From an uncultured Bacteroides sp. (GTDB lineage: Bacteria > Bacteroidota > Bacteroidia > Bacteroidales > Bacteroidaceae): a stretch of DNA of 12,154 nt. A program made the position numbers and the translations under genes. Below the pieces are notes generated by a model, which worked only from the letters and a program-made list of their open reading frames with translations, had not been told where the DNA came from and did no database searches. Location: assembly GCA_900553815.1 (NCBI GenBank), contig USEY01000074.1:1-12154 (forward strand). The letters are read 5' to 3'. Below are positions 6,895 through 12,154 of this stretch, piece by piece; position 1 is the first letter of the stretch, and every line of letters begins with the position of its first letter.

Positions 6895-7821
6895 TCAGTT
6901 TTTAGTTAACTTACCTTCTTTTTTCAATACCTTAACTATTCCGTCCAAAGTTCCGTTGACAAAACTGCCACTCTTGTTGGTACTGTACACCTTTGCAATA
7001 TCCACATACTCGTTCAATGATACGCTTATGGGAATATTGGGGAAACTCAAAATCTCAGCCAGCGCACACTGCATGATGATGACATCCATAAAAGCTACAC
7101 GGTCCAAATCCCAATTACGAGTATTCTCGCTTATCAGGTGACGATAATAGTCACAGTTCAAAATAGAGCGACGGAAAAGGCGACGGGCAAACTCCTGGTC
7201 TTCATCATCCTTAAACTCAGGAAGCAGAGGTTGGTCGGCTCCGTTTTTCTCATCAAAGCGCTTGATAGTCTTTAAAACGAAGGTATCAACGATTTCCTTA
7301 TCGTCATTCCAATACAAGCTTTGATCCTCAAGCAAGGCATCCAGCTCTTCATTATTAAAGATAAAAGTCTTATAGAGTTTTCTCCAGAGTTCACGATCTG
7401 CATCATACGAACTGTCAGAAGCTGCCATATATTCCTTATAAATATCCGAAGCTGAAATTTTCTCGAACAAAGCTTTCAAGAAATCTTCATCATTGGCCCA
7501 GGTACGCTTTTGGTTTGCCACAAAATCCATCAGTTGCTTATTAACCTCCAGCTGGGCAATAAACTTGTTTTCCACAAACTTGGTGTTGGGATTCAAATCC
7601 TCTTCGGTAGGCGACAGCTTGGCCTTAGCCGCATCAATGCGCTTCTGCGCATAATTCGTCAACGCAATCATCAGCATCAGCAAGTAATTGTAAAGGTCGT
7701 AAGCCTTTGAAAGGCTATAAAACAATTCTTTCTCCGCTGAGTCTAAATTTTTACTTCCGTTCTGATAATAAGCATATACAATCTGTATAATCTTAAGACG
7801 AATAAGAACTCTGTTAATCAT
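6895..7821 (-). CDS. nusB: Transcription antitermination factor NusB, long Bacteroidetes form
   Basis: RNA-binding factor that works with NusE (S10) on boxA sites in rRNA transcripts. At 308 residues it is more than twice the roughly 140 of E. coli NusB. The first NusB helix is recognisable at 4-20 (RVLIRLKIIQIVYAYYQ). The canonical C-terminal half resumes around 211 with FARRLFRRSI, NWDLDRVAFMD (236-246), SLNEYVDIAK (268-277) and SGSFVNGTLDGI (284-295). Between them lie about 180 residues of charged helical sequence with no motif I recognise. It is the first gene of the minus-strand cluster, and a TACTTTTG box lies 33-40 nt upstream of the ATG. Confidence 0.93.
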   Translation of the reverse strand: MINRVLIRLKIIQIVYAYYQNGSKNLDSAEKELFYSLSKAYDLYNYLLMLMIALTNYAQKRIDAAKAKLSPTEEDLNPNTKFVENKFIAQLEVNKQLMDFVANQKRTWANDEDFLKALFEKISASDIYKEYMAASDSSYDADRELWRKLYKTFIFNNEELDALLEDQSLYWNDDKEIVDTFVLKTIKRFDEKNGADQPLLPEFKDDEDQEFARRLFRRSILNCDYYRHLISENTRNWDLDRVAFMDVIIMQCALAEILSFPNIPISVSLNEYVDIAKVYSTNKSGSFVNGTLDGIVKVLKKEGKLTKN

Positions 7822-7853
7822 AATTCTAAGTAAATGTTATTGTTTAACGAGTG

Positions 7854-7887
7854 CAAAAGTAGATATTTTTAATGAGTTTACACCAAA
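7854..7887 (-). promoter_or_regulatory. Predicted nusB promoter
   Basis: Minus-strand TACTTTTG (7861-7854) matches the -7 consensus. TTTG (7887-7884) lies 22 nt upstream, slightly longer than the usual spacing. Transcription would begin near 7847, about 26 nt before the nusB ATG. Confidence 0.5.
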
Positions 7888-7933
7888 AACATCACATTTT
7901 TTAATGTAGATATGTATTATCCCTGATTTTTCT

Positions 7934-7964
7934 TTTGACAGTTAAAAAAAAATCGTCAATTTTG
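7934..7964 (+). promoter_or_regulatory. Predicted promoter of the DUF3276 gene
   Basis: TTTG (7934-7937), a 19-nt spacer and CAATTTTG (7957-7964), one mismatch from TAnnTTTG. Transcription would start near 7971 and give a leader of about 127 nt. Together with the nusB promoter it makes 7822-8097 a divergent promoter region. Confidence 0.45.
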
Positions 7965-8097
7965 AACCCGAGAAGCATCGACGAGGCCACTGAATCGAGG
8001 AAAAGTTTGCCCTTGATAAGCTTATTGAAAATACTCAGACTGCTACTTGATAAAAACAACTGAAAACAGGAAGAAAACAAAAAACAACTATATTAAA

Positions 8098-8502
8098 ATG
8101 GAAGAACAAAAGAAGAAAAACGGATTGGATATGAACGATAAAGAGATTGTATATTCTCAATCCATTAAGGCAGGCAAACGAATCTACTATTTAGATGTAA
8201 AGAAGAGCAGAAGAGATGAAATGTTCCTGGCCATCACCGAAAGCAAGAAAGTAATCATGGGTGAAGGCGAAGACTCGCAAATCAGCTTTGAGAAGCACAA
8301 AATATTCCTTTATAAAGAGGATTTCGAAAAATTCATGAACGGCCTTAGACAAGCCATCTCTTTCATTGAAGAAAAAGACGGACCTGCCGTCAGCCGCAAG
8401 GAAGACACAGAACACGAAGTTCCCCAAACCGCTTCTGAAGCCTCAGAGGATGCGCAAAATACATCTCTCAACAACGATATTAAGATAGATATTGATTTTT
8501 AA
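8098..8502 (+). CDS. DUF3276 / PUR-alpha-like nucleic-acid-binding protein
   Basis: A 134-residue protein I recognise as DUF3276, the bacterial PUR-domain family (related to the PUR-alpha protein of Borrelia) whose members bind single-stranded nucleic acid. The single PUR repeat spans about 17-92: EIVYSQSIKAGKRIYYLDVKK starts it, the middle carries DEMFLAITESKK, and it ends in a helix (EDFEKFMNGLRQAISFIEE). The C-terminal 40 residues are acidic, Ser/Thr-rich and probably disordered. The open frame could begin at a TTG at 8047, but the ATG at 8098 removes an atypical Lys/Asn-rich extension and fits the family. It has its own predicted promoter; rplY follows after 147 nt with another. Confidence 0.85.
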   Translation: MEEQKKKNGLDMNDKEIVYSQSIKAGKRIYYLDVKKSRRDEMFLAITESKKVIMGEGEDSQISFEKHKIFLYKEDFEKFMNGLRQAISFIEEKDGPAVSRKEDTEHEVPQTASEASEDAQNTSLNNDIKIDIDF

Positions 8503-8513
8503 GCAATCAAACC

Positions 8514-8544
8514 TTTTATAATTCAAAAAGAAGCAGTACTTTTG
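8514..8544 (+). promoter_or_regulatory. Predicted rplY promoter
   Basis: TTTT (8514-8517), a 19-nt spacer and TACTTTTG (8537-8544), an exact -7 match. The transcript would start near 8551 and carry a leader of about 100 nt. Confidence 0.6.
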
Positions 8545-8563
8545 CACCGCTTTTTTGCAACAT

Positions 8564-8581
8564 CGTGTGGCAAGCCACGCA
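8564..8581 (+). promoter_or_regulatory. Hairpin in the rplY leader
   Basis: GTGTGG pairs with CCACGC (one G-U) around the loop CAAG, inside the predicted 5' leader of rplY. No T-run follows. It could stabilise the mRNA or serve in feedback by L25, but the sequence alone does not show this. Confidence 0.3.
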
Positions 8582-8649
8582 GTGTGATGGTGAATTAAGC
8601 AAACAGAGAATCTACTTAATTTAGAGTAACACAAAAAAAAATCAAAGAA

Positions 8650-9237
8650 ATGAAATCAATTGAAGTAAAAGGAACTGCAAGAACCATTGCAGAACGTTCT
8701 TCGGAACAAGCAAGAGCTTTGAAAGCAATCCGCAAAGACAACGGTGTACCCTGCGTACTTTATGGTGGTGGTGAAAACGTACACTTCACTGTACCTGCTG
8801 AAGGTCTCCGCAACTTGGTATACACTCCCCACATCTACGTTGTTGACCTGATTATCGATGGCAAGAAAGTAAACGCTATCATGAAGGATATCCAATTCCA
8901 CCCTGTTAAAGATACTATCCTGCACGTTGACTTCTATCAGATTGATGAAGCTAAACCTATTGTAATGGAAGTACCTGTTCAGCTTGAAGGTTTGGCAGAA
9001 GGTGTGAAAGCCGGTGGTAAGCTGTCTCTCCAGATGCGTAAACTGAAAGTTAAAGCTCTCTACAACGTTATTCCTGAAAAACTGATTGTTAACGTTTCTC
9101 ACCTCGGTCTGGGAAAAACAATTAAGGTTGGCGAACTGAACTTCGAAGGCTTGGAACTGCTGAATGCCAAAGAAGCTGTGGTTTGCGCTGTTAAGCTGAC
9201 ACGTGCCGCCAGAGGTGCTGCTGCCGCTAACAACTAA
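8650..9237 (+). CDS. rplY: Ribosomal protein L25 / Ctc-type
   Basis: Binds 5S rRNA in the central protuberance of the large ribosomal subunit. The 195 residues form the long, two-domain version: an N-terminal L25 domain (about 1-92, with ALKAIRKDNGVPCVLYGGG) and a C-terminal beta domain of the Ctc/TL5 type (about 100-187, with VEVPVQLEG-like strand VMEVPVQLEGLAEGV and VSHLGLGKTIKVGEL). The tail is Ala-rich. E. coli L25 has only the first domain. It is followed by a REP-like hairpin and then pth, a common neighbour of rplY in bacteria. Confidence 0.96.
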   Translation: MKSIEVKGTARTIAERSSEQARALKAIRKDNGVPCVLYGGGENVHFTVPAEGLRNLVYTPHIYVVDLIIDGKKVNAIMKDIQFHPVKDTILHVDFYQIDEAKPIVMEVPVQLEGLAEGVKAGGKLSLQMRKLKVKALYNVIPEKLIVNVSHLGLGKTIKVGELNFEGLELLNAKEAVVCAVKLTRAARGAAAANN

Positions 9238-9277
9238 TATCAGGCAAACAACTTCGTTACGAAGACATATTAACCAG

Positions 9278-9337
9278 ACGCGGATTAACGCAGACGACGC
9301 AGATTTCATATCCGCGGAACGCTGCGATAATCCGCGT
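9278..9337. repeat. REP-like inverted repeat between rplY and pth
   Basis: ACGCGGATTAACGCAG (9278-9293) pairs with CTGCGATAATCCGCGT (9322-9337): 15 of 16 bases, 28-nt loop. Part of the loop (GACGCAGATT, TCCGCGG) repeats the same words. TTTCTGTTTATAAA follows, so it may terminate rplY transcription weakly. The CGCGGATTA-ACGCAG wording resembles dispersed palindromic intergenic elements; membership is inferred. Confidence 0.7.
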
Positions 9338-9359
9338 TTCTGTTTATAAATCCAATCAA

Positions 9360-9401
9360 ATGCTGCATACAAGAAACTAAATCATCAACACGATGCAGCA
9401 T
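9360..9401. promoter_or_regulatory. Paired ATGCWGCAT palindromes upstream of pth
   Basis: ATGCTGCAT (9360-9368) and ATGCAGCAT (9393-9401) are each palindromic around the central base, are reverse complements of each other, and start 33 bp apart (about three helix turns). The layout would suit a dimeric DNA-binding protein or an mRNA hairpin. No binding protein is known to me. Confidence 0.35.
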
Positions 9402-9445
9402 AAACAAACAAGAGGAACCAAATTCTACTAAACCAATACGTATAT

Positions 9446-10009
9446 ATGAAATATCTGATAGTAGGACTGGGTAACATTGGCCCCGAATACCACGAAACAC
9501 GCCATAACATTGGCTTCATGGTAGTAGACAACCTGGCCAAAGCTGCCGGAGCAACTTTTAAAGACGGACGATACGGATTCACCACTACCCTATCCATCAA
9601 AGGCAGGCAATTACTTCTGCTCAAACCATCTACCTACATGAATCTTAGCGGAAATGCCGTAAGATACTGGATGCAGAAAGAGAACATCGGTATCGAAAAC
9701 CTACTGATTGTAGTAGACGACTTGGCACTCCCGGTAGGTGCACTGCGCCTGAAAGGAAAAGGCAGCGACGCCGGACATAATGGACTGAAGCATATTGCAG
9801 CAACCCTGGGCACACAGAACTATGCACGCTTGCGTTTTGGCATTGGCAATGACTTCCCCAAAGGCGCACAAGTGGACTATGTATTGGGCCACTTCTCAGA
9901 CGAAGACTGGAAAATACTGCCCGAACGCCTTGACATGGCCGGCGAAATCGTAAAAAGTTTCTGCCTGGCAGGTATTGATATCACCATGAACCAATTCAAC
10001 AAAAAATGA
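9446..10009 (+). CDS. pth: Peptidyl-tRNA hydrolase
   Basis: Cleaves peptidyl-tRNA released from stalled ribosomes, recycling tRNA in the cytoplasm. The 187 residues match the family size. The N-terminus reads [20 protein letters not shown] with N10 and catalytic H20. N66 in [11 protein letters not shown]91 in VDDLALP and N112 in GHNGLKH correspond to the E. coli active-site residues N68, D93 and N114. The ATG at 9446 is the natural start immediately before the conserved first strand. The stop overlaps the next ATG (ATGA), so the downstream S4 gene is likely translationally coupled. No clear TAnnTTTG box was seen just upstream. Confidence 0.96.
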   Translation: MKYLIVGLGNIGPEYHETRHNIGFMVVDNLAKAAGATFKDGRYGFTTTLSIKGRQLLLLKPSTYMNLSGNAVRYWMQKENIGIENLLIVVDDLALPVGALRLKGKGSDAGHNGLKHIAATLGTQNYARLRFGIGNDFPKGAQVDYVLGHFSDEDWKILPERLDMAGEIVKSFCLAGIDITMNQFNKK

Positions 10010-10434
10010 GCGAAGCAAGAATAGACAAGTGGATGTGGGCTGTACGCATATTTAAGACACGTACCATCGCTGCCGAAGCCTGCAAGAAAGGACGTGTCAG
10101 CATTAACGGTGCACAAGCCAAGGCTGCCCGTACCGTAAAACCTGGCGATGTGATACAAGTCAGGAAGCCTCCCGTAACCTACTCTTTCAAAGTGCTTCAA
10201 CCCATTGAGAAGCGCGTAGGAGCCAAGCTCGTGTCTGAAATGATGGAAAACGTCACGACACCCGACCAATACGAATTGCTCGAAATGAGCCGTATCAGTG
10301 GTTTCGTCAACCGCGCCAAAGGTACTGGCCGCCCGACAAAGAAAGACCGCAGAAGCCTGGAAGAATTCACCACGCCCGAATTTATGGACGACTTTGATTT
10401 TGACTTCGACTTTGACAGCGACGACGACGAATAA
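10006..10434 (+). CDS. hslR: S4-domain RNA-binding protein, Hsp15 (HslR) family
   Basis: The S4 RNA-binding domain covers about 3-60: [26 protein letters not shown] begins it and [20 protein letters not shown] forms the loop that grips RNA. E. coli Hsp15 binds the free 50S subunit carrying a stalled nascent peptidyl-tRNA, which fits the 4-bp overlap with pth, whose product acts on peptidyl-tRNA. A basic linker (about 103-117, [12 protein letters not shown]) follows the helical middle. The last 15 residues are an acidic, Phe-alternating tail ([15 protein letters not shown]) encoded by near-repeated GAYTTY hexamers. Length is 142 residues against 133 in E. coli. The assignment to the family is secure; the specific role here is inferred. 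Confidence 0.88.
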   Translation: MSEARIDKWMWAVRIFKTRTIAAEACKKGRVSINGAQAKAARTVKPGDVIQVRKPPVTYSFKVLQPIEKRVGAKLVSEMMENVTTPDQYELLEMSRISGFVNRAKGTGRPTKKDRRSLEEFTTPEFMDDFDFDFDFDSDDDE

Positions 10435-10497
10435 TCTGCCACATCCACAGAGAAGAGGAACATTATAAACTTGATTTTAACCAGGAAAGGAACAATT

Positions 10498-11484
10498 ATG
10501 GAAAAAGAACGCATAAAATGGGGATTCATCGGCTGTGGTGAAGTGACCAAATACAAAAGCGGCCCCGCATTCCAGAAAATTGAGAACTCGGAAGTGGTGG
10601 CTGTAATGAGCCGCAACTTGGAAAAAGCCAAGACTTATGCACAAGAACGAGGAATACCCAAATGGTATAACGACGCACAAGAACTGATTGATGACGAAGA
10701 CGTCAACGCTGTATATATAGCTACCCCTCCTTCCTCACACGCCACTTATGCCATCATGTCCATGAAGGCAGGGAAACCGGTCTACATAGAAAAGCCCATG
10801 GCCGTGACCTACGAAGAGTGCTGCCGCATCAACCGCATCTCGCACGAAACCGGTGTACCTTGTTTTGTTGCCTACTACCGCCGTTATCTGCCCTACTTCC
10901 AAAAAGTAAAATCACTGGTCGAGGAAGGAGCCATCGGCAACGTCATCAATATACAGATACGTTTTGCACAACCTCCACGCTATTTGGACTACAACAAAGA
11001 GAAACTGCCCTGGCGCGTACAACCCGACATAGCAGGAGGCGGATACTTCTACGACTTGGCTCCACACCAACTTGACTTACTTCAGGAAATATTCGGCTGC
11101 ATACTCGAAGCCAGTGGATATAAGAGTAATCGCGGCGGACTCTACCAGGCCGAAGATACCATCAGTGCCTGCTTCCAGTTTGACAGCGGATTGGTAGGTA
11201 GTGGCTCGTGGTGCTTTGTTGCCCACGACTCTGCACGTGAAGACCGTATTGAAATCATTGGCGATAAAGGCATGATTTGCTTCTCTGTTTTCACTTACGA
11301 CCCCATTGCCTTGCACACCGAAAGAGGGCGTGAAGAAATCTTCGTAGAAAACCCAACCTATGTACAACAACCGCTTATCCAAGCCGTAGTAGACCACCTG
11401 CTGGGCAAAGGAGAATGTACTTGCGACGGTGAGAGTGCAACGTTGACCAACTGGGTAATGGATAAGATTTTGGGAAAAATCTGA
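10498..11484 (+). CDS. Gfo/Idh/MocA family NAD(P)-dependent oxidoreductase
   Basis: A 328-residue oxidoreductase likely acting on a sugar, inositol or related polyol. The N-terminal Rossmann fold has WGFIGCGEV (8-16, G9, G12, G14). The family motif EKP is at 98-100 (VYIEKPMAVTYEEC). The C-terminal alpha/beta domain carries GGGYFYDLAPHQLDLL (180-195), with D186, H190 and D193 in the usual catalytic positions. The ATG at 10498 is preceded by AGGAAAGGAAC, the best ribosome-binding site in the window; a TTG at 10471 is a poorer start. It follows the S4 gene by 63 nt and ends before a strong terminator. The substrate cannot be told, and no sugar-utilisation genes are nearby. Confidence 0.92.
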   Translation: MEKERIKWGFIGCGEVTKYKSGPAFQKIENSEVVAVMSRNLEKAKTYAQERGIPKWYNDAQELIDDEDVNAVYIATPPSSHATYAIMSMKAGKPVYIEKPMAVTYEECCRINRISHETGVPCFVAYYRRYLPYFQKVKSLVEEGAIGNVINIQIRFAQPPRYLDYNKEKLPWRVQPDIAGGGYFYDLAPHQLDLLQEIFGCILEASGYKSNRGGLYQAEDTISACFQFDSGLVGSGSWCFVAHDSAREDRIEIIGDKGMICFSVFTYDPIALHTERGREEIFVENPTYVQQPLIQAVVDHLLGKGECTCDGESATLTNWVMDKILGKI

Positions 11485-11603
11485 CTCAAACCATCCTCCC
11501 CACTACAATAGAGAAACGCCTCTGGCCTGATTCATTCATACGTAATTTTTTATCCTTTTCATCACAATATCTGATAACCAGATAACAAATTCCTGTATAG
11601 AAC

Positions 11604-11650
11604 AAAAAAACGAGACTATCTCAAGTTCCCTTGAAATAGCCTCGTTTTTC
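11604..11650. terminator. Bidirectional intrinsic terminator
   Basis: AAAAACGAGACTATCTCAAG (11606-11625) pairs with the arm at 11630-11649 over 18 of 20 positions with a 4-nt loop. The plus side ends in TTTTT and closes the oxidoreductase transcript; the minus side ends in seven T and would close the small unit at 11680-11803. Confidence 0.85.
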
Positions 11651-11679
11651 TATTTTGCTATATAACTACCTGAGGGTAA

Positions 11680-11769
11680 TTACTTCACTTCTTCAAAGTC
11701 AACAGTATCTCTGTATGAGCAACTTGCGTGAACGTGTTGCAAATATAGCGGAAACCCGAAAATAAGCAT
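11680..11769 (-). CDS. Candidate small ORF (29 residues), unrecognised
   Basis: An ATG-initiated frame with a hydrophobic first third (MLIFGFPLYLQH) and a charged end (YRDTVDFEEVK). I recognise no family. Support is positional only: a -7 match 27-34 nt before the ATG and a strong terminator some 30 nt past the stop. A second -7 match (TATATTTG, 11747-11740) lies inside the frame, and an overlapping 24-codon ATG frame exists, so the unit may instead be a small RNA. Confidence 0.25.
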   Translation of the reverse strand: MLIFGFPLYLQHVHASCSYRDTVDFEEVK

Positions 11770-11795
11770 CCATAAGCAACCACAGCTCTTTACTG

Positions 11796-11803
11796 CAAAA
11801 GTA
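11796..11803 (-). promoter_or_regulatory. Predicted -7 box of the small minus-strand unit
   Basis: TACTTTTG on the minus strand fits TAnnTTTG. About 20 nt upstream lies TTCG (11827-11824), an imperfect -33 box. Transcription would start near 11789 and reach the terminator at 11604-11650, giving an RNA of about 185 nt. Confidence 0.4.
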
Positions 11804-11851
11804 CGATTTTTCACCGAAAATAACGAAAGGAAAACGCAGAAAATATCAATG

Positions 11852-11911
11852 TTAAATGACAACAAAAACTGCATCACTAAGTTTTTTCAGTAACAGTTGC
11901 GATTTCTTCAT
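11852..11911 (-). pseudogene. Very short ORF directly downstream of rhuM, possible gene remnant
   Basis: ATGAAGAAATCG begins only 7 nt after the RhuM stop and runs 19 codons (MKKSQLLLKKLSDAVFVVI) before a TAA. The spacing and the MKKSQLL start look like a normal downstream gene of an operon that has been cut short. It could equally be chance. I recognise no family from so little. Confidence 0.2.
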
Positions 11912-11918
11912 GACTTAG

Positions 11919-12154
11919 TTATGGGTTGTCTGGCGTAAAATCAAGTGAGGGCAAATCTTTGTCATCCAATTTATCGAAGTCGGACTTAAACAGACGGTCT
12001 TGAATGACGCGGTATTTTTCAAATTCAGTTTCGGCAAACTCTTTGGCGTATTCAGCCGTGACCTTTCCTGCATCGGCAAGAATCGGCCGGTCCGTTACGT
12101 CCAGAAATTTGTCAATACGTTTCGCCCAATCCTCCATCGTCATCGGAATATGGC
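11919..12154 (-). CDS. RhuM-family protein, C-terminal part (5' end outside window)
   Basis: The frame runs into the window edge, so the N-terminal part is missing. The visible sequence, continuing from HIP into MTMEDWAKRIDKFLDV, then VTAEYAKEFAETEFEKYRVIQD, matches what I know of the C-terminus of the RhuM family (named after a Salmonella pathogenicity-island gene). Such proteins are often found beside restriction-modification genes and mobile DNA; their biochemical role is not established. The last residues (KLDDKDLPSLDFTPDNP) are acidic. The internal ATG at 12143 should not be taken as the start, because the frame and the family similarity continue upstream. Confidence 0.8.
   Translation of the reverse strand, partial: HIPMTMEDWAKRIDKFLDVTDRPILADAGKVTAEYAKEFAETEFEKYRVIQDRLFKSDFDKLDDKDLPSLDFTPDNP

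Noticed and set aside
8047..8097. Upstream TTG start adding 17 residues to the DUF3276 protein
   Set aside because: The extension is Lys/Asn-rich and untypical; the ATG at 8098 fits the family length.
8656..9372. 238-codon minus-strand open frame opposite rplY
   Set aside because: It is an antisense shadow of a clearly real gene, with no recognisable features of its own.
10471..10497. TTG start for the Gfo/Idh/MocA gene
   Set aside because: It overlaps the good AGGAAAGGAA ribosome-binding site of the ATG at 10498.

Overview
The window looks like chromosomal DNA from a Bacteroides-type organism (Bacteroidales). Three things point there: the gene content (a DUF5606 protein, a DUF3276/PUR-like protein, a greatly lengthened NusB, and a PheS with a four-cysteine insert), the repeated promoter signature TAnnTTTG with an upstream TTTG-like box, and start sites with poor Shine-Dalgarno sequences. 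No species is assigned. Most genes are conserved housekeeping genes. The unusual material is between them and at the right edge.

Layout. Positions 1-257 hold a small hairpin, two 22-bp repeat units and a pheS promoter. On the + strand follow pheS (258-1292), an intrinsic terminator, an MFS exporter (1465-2661) and nth, endonuclease III (2680-3387). A 933-bp stretch without a convincing gene (3388-4320) holds a six-unit 22-bp tandem repeat, a second degenerate array of 21-22 bp period, a dense cluster of GTTTCAC/GTGAAAC motifs and two terminator-like hairpins. On the - strand, read right to left, comes nusB, yajC, ybbR-like, coaE and a DUF5606 gene (7821 down to 4321); the ybbR start has its own -7 box, and ybbR and coaE overlap by 8 bp. 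The 276-bp region 7822-8097 is divergent and carries promoters for both directions.

On the + strand follow the DUF3276/PUR-like gene (8098-8502), rplY/ctc (8650-9237, own promoter and structured leader), a REP-like hairpin, pth (9446-10009), an Hsp15-type S4 RNA-binding gene overlapping pth by 4 bp (10006-10434), and a Gfo/Idh/MocA oxidoreductase (10498-11484). A strong bidirectional terminator lies at about 11604-11650. The right end is on the - strand: the C-terminus of a RhuM-family protein cut by the window edge, a very short ORF just behind it, and a small promoter-to-terminator unit that may encode a 29-residue peptide or a small RNA.

How the genes relate. rplY, pth and the S4 protein all concern ribosome function or rescue, and PheS and NusB also belong to translation and transcription. 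YajC (Sec accessory), YbbR (membrane-anchored), CoaE (last CoA step) and DUF5606 form a typical Bacteroidales cluster whose joint logic is unclear. I found no clear new multi-gene system. The best candidates for undescribed biology are the 22-bp repeat family flanking pheS-MFS-nth, the GTTTCAC cluster, and the small minus-strand transcription unit next to rhuM.
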